The notes under the pieces were generated by a model. That model worked only from the letters and a program-made list of their open reading frames with translations. It was not told the DNA's origin and ran no database searches. 64,000 bases of DNA from Nocardia sienata NBRC 100364 (GTDB lineage Bacteria > Actinomycetota > Actinomycetes > Mycobacteriales > Mycobacteriaceae): the NCBI RefSeq assembly GCF_001613205.1, contig NZ_BDBX01000004.1, positions 62,001 to 126,000 on the forward strand, given 5' to 3'. This document shows positions 44,031 to 52,277 of the stretch, piece after piece. The position numbers and the translations under genes are program-made. How positions within the stretch are numbered: position 1 is the first letter of the stretch; each line of letters starts with the position of its first letter.

Positions 44031-44129
44031 CTCGGCTCACTCCGGAGGTTCGGGATCGGTGCGGGGGTCCGGCGAAGCCGCACGGCGTCACGGGATACGA
44101 ATAATTTCTCTCATATGACGCACGCTACG

Positions 44130-45443
44130 TCACACCGTGCACAGTGCGGCCCCGGTGTCCGGCCCGGCGATCAGGCCGGGGCGGGTCTCCGGTACCGGGT
44201 CCCAACGGCCGTTCGAGCAGGCATACTCCCACTGCGCTCCGGCCACCACCAGGGTCCGTACAGCATCGAGCAGTCGATCCACGTCACCGGCGGTGGTACC
44301 GAGCCCGATACTGGCGCGCAGGGCGGCGTCGAGCCCGAACCGGTCCAGCAGCGGATGGGCGCAGAAGCGGCCGTCACGTACGCCGATCGCGTGCTCGGCG
44401 GACAGATACGCCGCGACCCGGCCCGGTTCGAAACCGTCCACGGTGAAGGCGACGATGCCCACGCAGTCGGCGCTGTCGGCCCAGATCCGGAGGCAGCGGA
44501 CACCGGTGACCCCCTCCAGGCCGGTGCGCAACCGGTCGGTGAGCTCCCGTTCGTGCACCTCGGCGGGAATGACGAGTTCGGTGAGAGCCTCGCAGGCGGC
44601 CGCCAACGCCACGGCGCCCAGCACATTGGGTGAACCGGCTTCGTGCCGATGCGGTGCCGCCGCCCAGGCCGCGGTTTCCGAGGTGACCTCGGTGACCGCG
44701 CCCCCGCCGGCCAGGTACGGCGGCGCGGCGTCGAGCCAGTCACGGCGCCCGGCCAGCACTCCGGCGCCGTACGGTGCGTACAACTTGTGCCCGGAGAAGA
44801 CCACATAGTCGATACCGGTAGCGCACAGGTCGATACGGCGGTGTGGCGCCAGTTGGGCCGCGTCCACCAGAATCCGTGCACCGTGACGATGGGCGAGTGC
44901 GGCCAGCTCTGTCAGCGGCAGCACCTCGCCGGTGACATTGGACGCGCCTGTGATCGCAAGCAAAGCCGCGGGTTTCGCGGCCAGTTCGGCGGCGAGACGG
45001 TCGACGGTCTCGGTGAGCGTGCGGGCGGTCGGCACCACCCGGCGGCCGCGTCCGGACCAGGGCAGGAAGTTCGCGTGGTGTTCGATATCGAGGACCACGG
45101 TGTCGCCGGGGACGCAGGTAGCGAGCAGGTTGAGCGCGTCGGTGGTGTTCCGGGTGAACACCACCTCCTGGTCGGCGGCGCAGCGCAAAAAATCGCGTAC
45201 CGATTCGCGGGCCGCCTCGTAGCAGTGGGTGGAGATACGCGAGGCGTACCCGGCGCCGCGGTGCACGCTCGCGTAGTAGGGCAGCAGCTCGGCCACCCGC
45301 GCGGCGACCTGCACGAGGGCCGGGGCGCTGGCCGCGTAGTCGAAATTGGCGTAGGTGCAGGTACCGCCCTGTACCAGCGGCACCCGCAGATCGCCGCCGG
45401 AGATCCGGGCGGGGGCACAGTCGGGGTCGAGTACAGCGGTCAT
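44130..45443 (-). CDS. Cysteine-desulfurase-like class V aminotransferase
   Basis: 437 residues from ATG 45443 with GAAGGGA upstream. PLP-fold marks: YANFDYAASAPALVQVA, FTRNTTDALNLLA, VTGASNVTGEVLPLTELA-type ITGASNVTGEV, IDVDAAQLAPHR-like VDAAQLAPH and the Schiff-base lysine in VVFSGHKLYAPYGAG. The active-site cysteine segment is RDGRFCAHPLLDRF. The family takes sulfur from cysteine or related substrates. The upstream region carries a probable SAM riboswitch, which ties it to sulfur metabolism. Confidence 0.88.
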   Translation of the reverse strand: MTAVLDPDCAPARISGGDLRVPLVQGGTCTYANFDYAASAPALVQVAARVAELLPYYASVHRGAGYASRISTHCYEAARESVRDFLRCAADQEVVFTRNTTDALNLLATCVPGDTVVLDIEHHANFLPWSGRGRRVVPTARTLTETVDRLAAELAAKPAALLAITGASNVTGEVLPLTELAALAHRHGARILVDAAQLAPHRRIDLCATGIDYVVFSGHKLYAPYGAGVLAGRRDWLDAAPPYLAGGGAVTEVTSETAAWAAAPHRHEAGSPNVLGAVALAAACEALTELVIPAEVHERELTDRLRTGLEGVTGVRCLRIWADSADCVGIVAFTVDGFEPGRVAAYLSAEHAIGVRDGRFCAHPLLDRFGLDAALRASIGLGTTAGDVDRLLDAVRTLVVAGAQWEYACSNGRWDPVPETRPGLIAGPDTGAALCTV

Positions 45444-45464
45444 CACGCAATCCCTTCGATCGAG

Positions 45465-45493
45465 GGACTCCGGGTTTCGATTCGACGGAGTCC
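45465..45493 (-). promoter_or_regulatory. Hairpin in riboswitch expression platform
   Basis: On the minus strand GGACTCCG pairs perfectly with CGGAGTCC (8 bp, 13-base loop), ending about 21 bases before the start codon and next to the ribosome site GAAGGGA. A repeated CTCGATCGA occurs both upstream (within 45506-45516) and at the ribosome site (45457-45465), so alternative pairing that hides the ribosome site is possible. Confidence 0.5.
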
Positions 45494-45520
45494 GCGCTTG
45501 CCGCGCTCGATCGAGCGACG

Positions 45521-45606
45521 GCCGGGTCGTCACCCGGGGCACCCCACCGCGGAGGAGGGTTGCCGGCCAGCAAGCCGGGGCTGCGCGCTGACACTCATGA
45601 CCTGGT
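45521..45606 (-). ncRNA. Probable SAM riboswitch (SAM-I/IV-variant type)
   Basis: Read on the minus strand the leader contains, in order, CCAGGTCATGAGTGTCAGCG, a CCCCGGCTTGCTGGCC hairpin, GGCAACCCTCC, GCGGTGGGGTGCCCCGGGTG and closing ACGACC that pairs back to GGTC. This order and the GGCAACC and GGTGGGGTGCCCCGGGTGA blocks match, from memory, the SAM-I/IV variant aptamers found upstream of sulfur genes in actinobacteria. It sits about 80 bases before the cysteine-desulfurase-like gene. The exact subclass should be treated as tentative. Confidence 0.75.
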
Positions 45607-45901
45607 GCGAGGGTGGCAGACGACCATCGGCTTGTCAACTCGCCCCCTCCGGATCCGCTTCCGGCGGATTCGGCACATCTGCGCTGCTCCCGGAAACCGC
45701 CTGCCGTGCACGGCCGGGTAGACCGGCTGCGCTTACCCTGATCCCGTATCGAAAGGCTACTGGGGGCAGTGGTTTCGAATCATCGTGATCCGGTCCATGG
45801 CCCGCGAACCGATAGCGGCGCAAGGTGTCTGTCCGGGCGATCACCTCGGCAGACCCGGTGCGCGCCTACCCCGATCCACGCGGCCCGAACGGAGACCTTC
45901 G

Positions 45902-46984
45902 ATGCCCGACCGAACAGGAGCCGCCACCCCGACGGCCGAATATCTCTGGTACATCCCGAATCAGGTGAATCCCGGGCATCGCGGTGATGCCGTGACCGCC
46001 GATCACAACAGTCTGGAGACGCTGACCGCTCAGGCGCAAGCGCTCGAGGAATACGGCTGGCGGGGCGCGCTGCTCGGCACCGGCTGGGGACGGCCGGATA
46101 CCTTCACCGTCGCGACCGCCCTCGCGGCGCGGACGAACACGTTCGAACCGCTGGTGGCGATCCGGCCCGGCTATTGGCGGCCCGCCCATTTCGCCTCCGC
46201 GGCGGCCGGCCTGGACCACCTGACCGGCGGCCGGCTGCGGATCAATATCGTCTCCGGCAAGGACGACGTCGCGGCATACGGCGAGGCCGAAGAGGACCAG
46301 ACCGAACGGTACGCCCGCACCCGGGAGTTCCTCCGGCTGGTCCGCCGGCTCTGGACCGAGGAAAACGTCACCTACCTGGGCGAGCACTACCGGGTCACCA
46401 ATTCCACCGTCACGCCGCGGATCGCCGTGCGCGAGGGCCGCACCCACCCGCTGCTCTACTTCGGTGGCGCGTCCGCGGCCGCCGAACGAGTCGCCGCGAC
46501 CGAAGCCGATGTCCAGCTCTTCTGGGGTGAGCCGCTGGCGGGCGTGCGGGAACGCATCGAACGATTGCGCGCGCTCGGTGACGAACTCGGCCGGGCCCTA
46601 CCGCCGCTGCAATTCGGCCTGCGGATCACCACCTTCGTCCGCGATACCACCGAACAGGCGTGGGCCGACGCCGAGGCCAAGGTCGCCGAGATGGCGAAAA
46701 CACACGATCGGAGCGCACCCCGGCGTGCGGCGGTCGGGCAGCAGCGCCTGCTCGACCTGGCGGCGCGCGGCGAAGTGCTCGACGACAACCTCTACACCAC
46801 CCCGGGCACCGTCGGCGGCGGTGGTGCGGGTACCACGTGGCTGGTGGGTTCCGCCGAGGACGTCGCGAAATCACTGCGCCGGTACCAGGATCTCGGCATC
46901 ACCCATTTCGTGCTGTCCGATACCCCCTACCTGCCCGAGATCCGGCGCCAGGGCGCCCAGCTCCTGCCGCTGCTCCGCGACTGA
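45902..46984 (+). CDS. LLM flavin-dependent monooxygenase, SsuD-like
   Basis: 360 residues from ATG with CGGAGACC upstream. EYLWYIPNQVNPGHRG, GWGRPDTFTVATALAARTNTFEPLVAIRPGYWRPAHFASAAAGLDHLTGGRLRINIVSG and PLLYFGGASAAAERVAATEADVQLFWGEP are the alkanesulfonate-monooxygenase pattern. It would use FMNH2 and O2 to release sulfite from an organosulfonate. It is divergent from the SAM-riboswitch-controlled gene, forming a second sulfur-related spot in the window beside the 21-28 kb operon. Confidence 0.88.
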   Translation: MPDRTGAATPTAEYLWYIPNQVNPGHRGDAVTADHNSLETLTAQAQALEEYGWRGALLGTGWGRPDTFTVATALAARTNTFEPLVAIRPGYWRPAHFASAAAGLDHLTGGRLRINIVSGKDDVAAYGEAEEDQTERYARTREFLRLVRRLWTEENVTYLGEHYRVTNSTVTPRIAVREGRTHPLLYFGGASAAAERVAATEADVQLFWGEPLAGVRERIERLRALGDELGRALPPLQFGLRITTFVRDTTEQAWADAEAKVAEMAKTHDRSAPRRAAVGQQRLLDLAARGEVLDDNLYTTPGTVGGGGAGTTWLVGSAEDVAKSLRRYQDLGITHFVLSDTPYLPEIRRQGAQLLPLLRD

Positions 46985-46999
46985 GCCGGGCGCACCGGA

Positions 47000-48031
47000 T
47001 CAGAGATTCAGCCCGGTTCCGTGGATGCCGTGCTCGTCGATGAGGGCGAGCTCGTCGTCGGTGAGTTCCGGGAACTCGAGCGCCGCGAGATTGTGGTCGA
47101 GCTGGGCCGTGCTGCTCGCCCCGATCAGCGCCGAGGTGACCTCGGGCCGCCGCAGCACCCACTGCAGCGCGAGCTGGGCCAGCGACTGTCCCCGGGCCGC
47201 GGCGATCTTGTTGAGTTCGGCGGTACGCCGCCGATAGGTTTCGTCGATGGCATCCGGCGACAGGAAGGTGCTGTCGGCCGCCCGGGTGCCCTCGGGGATG
47301 CGCTCGAGGTACTTGTCGGTCAGCAACCCCTGCGCGAGCGGCGAATAGACGATGGCGCCGAACCCGTCGCGCCGCGCGGTGTCCAGCAGCCCGTTCTGTT
47401 CGGGACGGCGGTCGTAGATCGAATACCGGGCCTGATGGATGAGCAAGGGCACGCCCGCGGCCCGGAGCAGTTCGGCGGCCGCGTGGGCGCGGTCGGGCAG
47501 ATAGTTGGAGATGCCGACATACAGCGCTTTACCCTGCTGGACCGCGCTGACCAGCGCACCCACCGTTTCCTCCAGCGGAGTCCCGAGGTCGGGGCTGTGG
47601 TGGTAGAAGATATCGACGTAATCGGTGCCCAGATCACGCAGACTGTGGTCCAGCGAGGTGAGCAGCGATTTCCGGGAGCCGCCCTTCAGATACGGGCTCG
47701 GGCCGATCGGGTTTCCGGCTTTGGTCGACAGGATGAGCTCGTCCCGGTAGGGCGCGAGATCCTTGGCGAGCACCCGGCCGAAGTTCTTCTGCGCCGCCCG
47801 ATGCGGCGGACCGTAGCGATCGGCATTGTCGAAATGGGTGATACCCAGGTCGAAGGCGTGCAGGACGATCTCACGCTGGGTCGCGAAGGGGTAGTCGGTA
47901 CCGAATTTCTGCCACAGTCCGAACGAGAACGCGGGCAGGTCGAGGCCGGAGTTGCCGCTGCGCCGGTACGGGACTTTCTCGTAACGCTGCTCGGCGGCGG
48001 TGTAGGTCAGGTCGTAGGGGCCATAGCTCAT
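47000..48031 (-). CDS. Aldo/keto reductase (YghZ/Kv-beta branch)
   Basis: 343 residues from ATG 48031 (MSYGPYDL); an earlier in-frame start adds 9 residues. Catalytic tetrad: Asp and Tyr in HFDNADRYGPP, Lys in LSTKAGNP, His in FYHHSPDLGTP. GLWQKFGTDYP and VGISNYLPDRA are typical of the L-glyceraldehyde 3-phosphate reductase/Kv-beta branch. NADPH-dependent detoxification of methylglyoxal-like carbonyls is the usual role. Convergent with the SsuD-like gene (15-base gap). Confidence 0.88.
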   Translation of the reverse strand: MSYGPYDLTYTAAEQRYEKVPYRRSGNSGLDLPAFSFGLWQKFGTDYPFATQREIVLHAFDLGITHFDNADRYGPPHRAAQKNFGRVLAKDLAPYRDELILSTKAGNPIGPSPYLKGGSRKSLLTSLDHSLRDLGTDYVDIFYHHSPDLGTPLEETVGALVSAVQQGKALYVGISNYLPDRAHAAAELLRAAGVPLLIHQARYSIYDRRPEQNGLLDTARRDGFGAIVYSPLAQGLLTDKYLERIPEGTRAADSTFLSPDAIDETYRRRTAELNKIAAARGQSLAQLALQWVLRRPEVTSALIGASSTAQLDHNLAALEFPELTDDELALIDEHGIHGTGLNL

Positions 48032-48222
48032 CCGGACAGTTGACCATCCGCGCGGCACCGGGTGCGACGGGTCCGCTCGGCCTGATCGAAATCGTGCGCC
48101 GGAACACCCGGACCGCCGGTCTCCCGGCGGCTCGTCACCGAGGTAGCGAACGGGAAGCCCGGACGCGCCTCCCCGGTCCGGTCAGCGCACCTCGCCGGGC
48201 TTCGCGCACCGCGCCGGCAGGT

Positions 48223-48960
48223 TCAGGCGACCCCGCCGTTCACATACAGGACCTGCCCGTTCACCCAGCGGGCCGGTCCGGCCAGGAAGGCCACCATTTC
48301 GGCGATATCGGCCGGTTCGCCCAGTCGTTCCAGCGGAGACATCCGGGCGAGCCGGTCGACGGTGTCCGCGTCCTTGCCGTCGAGGAACAGCGGCGTCGCG
48401 GTCGGGCCCGGGGCGACCACGTTCACAGTCACCTCGCGCCCCCGCAGCTCGCGCGCCAGAATGAGCGTCATCGCCTCGACCGCGCCCTTGGTGGCCGCAT
48501 AGGCGGCATAGCCCGGCTGCTGGAGCCGAAGTACCGAGGTCGAGAAATTGATCAGCGCGCCACCGGGGTTCAGTGTGCGAGCGGCCAACTGCGACACGAC
48601 GAAGGTGCCGCGGACATTGGTGCGGTGCATCCGGTCGAACGCGTCGAGCTCGAATTCGGTCACCGGGCCGAGCAGCATGATGCCCGCGGTATTGACCACC
48701 ACGTCGAGCCCACCGAACCGTTCGGTGATCTCGGTGAACAGCTCCGCCATCCGGTCGGGATCGGCCACATCTCCGCCCAGCGCGACCGCGTTTCCGCCGC
48801 GGCCGGTGATGGCGGAGACGACGTCCTCGGCCCGGCCGGCGTTTCCGGCGTAGTGCACCACCACTGTCATCCCGGCGGCGGCGAGGCGCTCGCCCACGGC
48901 CCGTCCGATACCACCGGAACCCCCGGTGACCAGAGCGATGCGATCGGACGACGCGGCCAC
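48223..48960 (-). CDS. Short-chain dehydrogenase/reductase
   Basis: 245 residues from GTG 48960, which has AGGAGG 5-6 bases upstream. Cofactor loop LVTGGSGGIGRAVGERLAAAG, NTAGIM (Thr replaces the second Asn of the usual NNAG), INFSTSVLRL and catalytic YAAYAATKGAVEAM; C-terminal VNGQVLYVNGG. A generic NADP(H) carbonyl reductase. The open frame continues far upstream but is antisense-like and without a start signal, so the short form is chosen. Confidence 0.88.
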   Translation of the reverse strand: MAASSDRIALVTGGSGGIGRAVGERLAAAGMTVVVHYAGNAGRAEDVVSAITGRGGNAVALGGDVADPDRMAELFTEITERFGGLDVVVNTAGIMLLGPVTEFELDAFDRMHRTNVRGTFVVSQLAARTLNPGGALINFSTSVLRLQQPGYAAYAATKGAVEAMTLILARELRGREVTVNVVAPGPTATPLFLDGKDADTVDRLARMSPLERLGEPADIAEMVAFLAGPARWVNGQVLYVNGGVA

Positions 48961-49283
48961 CCGGACCTCCTGGAGCGACACCGGCGGCGCCCCGGCGGCC
49001 CCGCACGAATTCCCTTGTCGATCTTCGCACCGGTCATCGCGAGCGGGCCGCGACACGCAGGCAGGCGCCGGTGACGTCCGAAGCGTGCGCGGGCGTGGCC
49101 CGTATCCGCCATCGTGGCCGGGTACGGACCACGGGTGCACACCGGGCACCGAGGCCTTGTCCGGGCCGGCCCGCGACCTTCGCTCATCGTCACTGTGCGA
49201 CGCCCATGGGAGAAGGCCGCAGCGCCGGCCCGCGAACCGGTCCCGGGTTTCCGTTCGCGGAACTCCGCTACGGCTGTGTCGAG
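48961..49283. other. Intergenic stretch of 323 bases
   Basis: Between two minus-strand genes. I see no convincing gene, promoter pair or strong hairpin. It presumably holds the SDR promoter. Confidence 0.35.
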
Positions 49284-50108
49284 TCAGTGCAGCGGGAAGC
49301 CCTGTGCCGCCAGCGATTCGCGCAGCCGGTCGCGACCATTGAGCGCTTTCGCCGACCCCAGCCGGGCCAGGACCCGATCGATCCACGAATGCGCCAGGTC
49401 CTGTTCGGCGTAGAACTGCGCGATGCGCTGCTCGTAGTCGTCGATATCGACGAGCCGGGCGGGCGTGTAGGTCTCCTCGTGCAGTACCGCGGCCTGCGGC
49501 AGGCGCGGTTTGACCCGGGCGTTCTCCGCCGGATCGGGCCGGCCCACCACCAGACCGACCACCGCGAACACCCCGGACGGCAGTTCCAGTTCCGCGGCCA
49601 CCTGCTCCGGATTGTTGCGGATCGCGCCGATGTAGACGGTGCCCAGCCCCAGCGATTCCGCCGCGACCAGCGCGTTCTGTGCTGCCAGCGCCGCGTCCAG
49701 GAACGCGACATAACTGGATTCCAGGTAGTCGGCCCCGTCCAGTGACGCGCCGCGCTCGGCGGCCAGACCGCGCAGCCGGGCCAGGTCGGCGGTCCACACC
49801 AGCAGCAACGGGGCCTGCCGGATCTGCTCCTGGTCACCGGCGAGCGCGGCAAGGCGGGCTTTGCGCTGCGGATCGCGGACCGCGACCACACTCCACACCT
49901 GCAGATTGGAGGAGGTGGGGGCGGACTGGGCGGCCGAGATCAGCAGCTCCAGCACGCCGTCCGGCAGCGGATCGGGCAGATAGCGGCGTACCGATCGGTG
50001 TTCGTGCAGCACCTGCAGTACCGGATTCCACTCGGCCGGGGCCGCCGGTGCGGGATCACGGTAGCGTTGTGCCACCACCTGGTCCGGAGACGGTGCGGTC
50101 TGGGTCAT
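49284..50108 (-). CDS. Nitroreductase family FMN oxidoreductase (NfsA/FrP branch)
   Basis: 274 residues from ATG 50108. EHRSVRRYLPDPLPDGVLELLISAAQSAPTSSNLQVWSVVAV is the FMN-binding opening of the flavin-reductase P/NfsA type; GLGTVYIGAIRNNPEQVAAELELP and VGLVVGRPDP follow at the usual places. The length fits the NfsA branch. It may supply reduced flavin to the LLM monooxygenases in the window or reduce nitro compounds. It lies 87 bases downstream of the CMD gene on the same strand. Confidence 0.88.
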   Translation of the reverse strand: MTQTAPSPDQVVAQRYRDPAPAAPAEWNPVLQVLHEHRSVRRYLPDPLPDGVLELLISAAQSAPTSSNLQVWSVVAVRDPQRKARLAALAGDQEQIRQAPLLLVWTADLARLRGLAAERGASLDGADYLESSYVAFLDAALAAQNALVAAESLGLGTVYIGAIRNNPEQVAAELELPSGVFAVVGLVVGRPDPAENARVKPRLPQAAVLHEETYTPARLVDIDDYEQRIAQFYAEQDLAHSWIDRVLARLGSAKALNGRDRLRESLAAQGFPLH

Positions 50109-50195
50109 GCTGCCATCGTCGCCGCCGGGGCGCGCCCGGTCAGCGGTTGGCCGCAGCTCGAGCCGAAAACCCGGCCGCACCCGTGCACCCGTCGC

Positions 50196-50834
50196 TCAGG
50201 CCCCGGACAGATCCGCGGAGAGGTCCCTGGCCTCGACACCCTCCGGCAGCTGCACCTCTTCGATCAACTCCGGCCGATCGTCGTACTCGAGCCGCAGGGC
50301 CCGGCAGATCGTCGCGTGCATGTCGTAGAGCGCGGTGATGTAGGTGAGTTCGAGGATCTCCTGATCGCTCAGCGCCCCGCGCAGCACCTCGAATACCTCG
50401 TCGGGGACCCGGCCGCCGTCGTAGACCAGCCCGTCGGTGTAGGCCAGCACCGCCCGTTCGAGCGGGGAGAAGACATCGCTGATCTGCCAATGCGGTATGG
50501 CCGTGATCTTCTCCTCGGGCACCCCCAGCGAGCGCATCTGCTTACAGTGCTGGGAGAACACGAACTGACTGCCGCGGGCGAAACCGGCCCGGCTCTGACC
50601 GAGTTCGCGCAGGGCCGGGTCCAGCGTCGCGTTGCGGTAGACGGCGAAACCCCGGACCGCGTGCCGGAACACGTCGGGTGACTGGGCGAACACGGTCCAC
50701 CAGTCACCGGGGGTGGCATGGACGGTGCCGTGGTCGACGGCCGGATCCTTGTCCGGCCCGAAGAGCCGGTCGTAATAGAACAGGATCCGCTCGTCGGTGA
50801 CTTCGGCACGGGGTACTTCACGCAACCTGGGCAC
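50196..50834 (-). CDS. Carboxymuconolactone decarboxylase family protein
   Basis: 212 residues from GTG with AAAGGAG upstream. The active-site region is FVFSQHCKQMRSLG: the usual CxxC is replaced by SxxC, leaving a single cysteine, so a disulfide peroxidase mechanism is unlikely. ILELTYITALYDMHATICRALRL ends the fold. Starts 18 bases after the stop of the VOC gene on the same strand, so the two form an operon next to the TetR that appears to control the catabolic regulon. Confidence 0.82.
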   Translation of the reverse strand: MPRLREVPRAEVTDERILFYYDRLFGPDKDPAVDHGTVHATPGDWWTVFAQSPDVFRHAVRGFAVYRNATLDPALRELGQSRAGFARGSQFVFSQHCKQMRSLGVPEEKITAIPHWQISDVFSPLERAVLAYTDGLVYDGGRVPDEVFEVLRGALSDQEILELTYITALYDMHATICRALRLEYDDRPELIEEVQLPEGVEARDLSADLSGA

Positions 50835-50852
50835 GGTGGCGCTCCTTTCGGC

Positions 50853-51419
50853 TCAGTGCGACGCGGGGACGCGGCGGTCGGCGGCGGTCTTCGGTTCGTG
50901 CGAGACATCGGCCTCGGTGAAGGTCCGTGTCCAGCAGGCGAATTCAAGCAGTACGCCGTCGGGGTCCTGGAAGTAGAACGAGCGCACGAAGGTGCCCGGG
51001 TGCACCTCTCGGGAGACCCCCGCGCGGCTGTCGTCGTGATTGAGCACGCGACTGACCTCGATGCCTTCCGCCCGCAACCGTTCGTAGTACTCGTCGAACT
51101 TCTCCGGGGGTACGGCGAAGGCGACGTGGTTCATCGAACCCACCGCGCTCACGAGTTCGCCGGCGTCGGGCAGGCCCTTGGGCGCCGCCACGCCCGGCGC
51201 GGCGTCGGGTGCGTCGGCGAGCCAGAAGAAGGCGAGCGTATTGCCGTTGCCGCAGTCGAAGAAGAAGTGCTGCCCCAGATCCCCGGGCAGTTCGATGGTC
51301 TTGATCAGCGGCATACCGAGTACACCCGTATAGAAATCGATGGTTCGGCGCATATCGGAGCACACCAGCGCCAGATGGTTGATCCCGCGTAGTTCGTACC
51401 TCGGGTCGGTGTCGTTCAT
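50853..51419 (-). CDS. VOC family (glyoxalase/extradiol-dioxygenase-like) protein
   Basis: 188 residues from ATG with AGGAAGG upstream. GINHLALVCSDMRRTIDFYTGVLGMPLIKTIELPG and SMNHVAFAVPPEKFDEYYERLR give the first metal histidines, and FYFQDPDGVLLEFACW the final glutamate, so a 2-His-1-Glu metal site looks intact. The substrate is unknown. Divergent from the TetR gene; the 19-bp palindrome at 51488-51506 lies 69 bases upstream of its start. Confidence 0.87.
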   Translation of the reverse strand: MNDTDPRYELRGINHLALVCSDMRRTIDFYTGVLGMPLIKTIELPGDLGQHFFFDCGNGNTLAFFWLADAPDAAPGVAAPKGLPDAGELVSAVGSMNHVAFAVPPEKFDEYYERLRAEGIEVSRVLNHDDSRAGVSREVHPGTFVRSFYFQDPDGVLLEFACWTRTFTEADVSHEPKTAADRRVPASH

Positions 51420-51487
51420 CGCAATCCTTCCTATGGGCGACAATGTCGCGTGAGCGGCCGTTGCGCGGTCGCCGCAGGAGCAAAACA

Positions 51488-51506
51488 TGACTTGACAGTC
51501 ATGTCA
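51488..51506. promoter_or_regulatory. 19-bp TetR operator TGACTTGACAGTCATGTCA
   Basis: A palindrome TGACnTGAC-A-GTCAnGTCA centred at 51497. It covers the -35 of the tetR promoter and is repeated with one base different at 61839-61857. Most likely the binding site of the adjacent TetR. Confidence 0.8.
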
Positions 51507-51520
51507 GCTTCGGGAATAGT
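51492..51520 (+). promoter_or_regulatory. Leaderless promoter of the TetR gene
   Basis: TTGACA (51492-51497), 17 bases, AATAGT (51515-51520). A start about 7 bases on falls at the GTG 51528, so the message is probably leaderless. The operator overlaps the -35, consistent with autorepression. Confidence 0.75.
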
Positions 51521-51527
51521 CTGTCCC

Positions 51528-52160
51528 GTGGCGAAGTCATCTGTCAACAGTTCCCCCGCCTCGGTCGACACCTTGACCCCGCGGGGACGCAAGACGCGTG
51601 ACGCTCTGCTGGACGCGGCCCGCCGCGTCTTCGAGACGGTGGGATTCCTGGACGCACGGGTGGAACTGATCGCCCAGGAGGCCGGGGTCTCCTACGGCAC
51701 CTTCTACCGGTACTTCGAATCGAAGGACGATGTCTTCGGAGAACTGAGCAACCGGCTCTTCGAGGATATGCACCGGCGCGAGCCCGCGGCGGCCGATCTC
51801 TCCCCCGCCGAACGGCTGATCGCCTCGAACCGGTCCTACTACCAGGCCTATCGGCGCAACGCGCCCATGATGGCGATCATCGAACAGGTCGCGACCTTCA
51901 ACGAGGAGTTCCGCCGGCTCCGGCACGAGCACCGCCGCCAACTGATCGACCGCACGGCCCGCGCGATCGCCCGCTGGCAGTCCGACGGCCTGGTCCCCGC
52001 CGGCCTCGACCCCGAACTGGCCGCCCGCGCCATGTCCGCCATGGTGGACCACACCCTGTACCTGTGGCTGATCCAGGGCGAGGACGCCGACGAGGAGGCG
52101 CTGCTCGCGACCCTCGACCAGATGTGCGTCGGCGCCCTCCAGCTCGATCGCGCGCCCTGA
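51528..52160 (+). CDS. TetR/AcrR family regulator of the catabolic regulon
   Basis: 210 residues from GTG 51528. HTH: RDALLDAARRVFETVGFLDARVELIAQEAGVSYGTFYRYFESKDDVFGEL. The C-terminal domain resembles the Rv-type KstR2/FadR-like TetRs in ending with YLWLIQGEDADEEALLATLDQMCVGAL. The start is set by the leaderless promoter; an upstream ATG in frame would lie across the operator. Its palindrome also occurs upstream of the cyclase gene, so it probably controls the whole 50-62 kb set. An acyl-CoA ligand is a guess. Confidence 0.88.
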   Translation: MAKSSVNSSPASVDTLTPRGRKTRDALLDAARRVFETVGFLDARVELIAQEAGVSYGTFYRYFESKDDVFGELSNRLFEDMHRREPAAADLSPAERLIASNRSYYQAYRRNAPMMAIIEQVATFNEEFRRLRHEHRRQLIDRTARAIARWQSDGLVPAGLDPELAARAMSAMVDHTLYLWLIQGEDADEEALLATLDQMCVGALQLDRAP

Positions 52161-52277
52161 CGGGCGCAGACGCGTCGTACCGCACGAACCCGGCCTCCTG
52201 GTGGGATCTCCCCGTCCGACCCGACACCTCGTTCGCTACGACAGCTCCCACTCCCTGCCGTTTCGAGGAGGCAAGTA

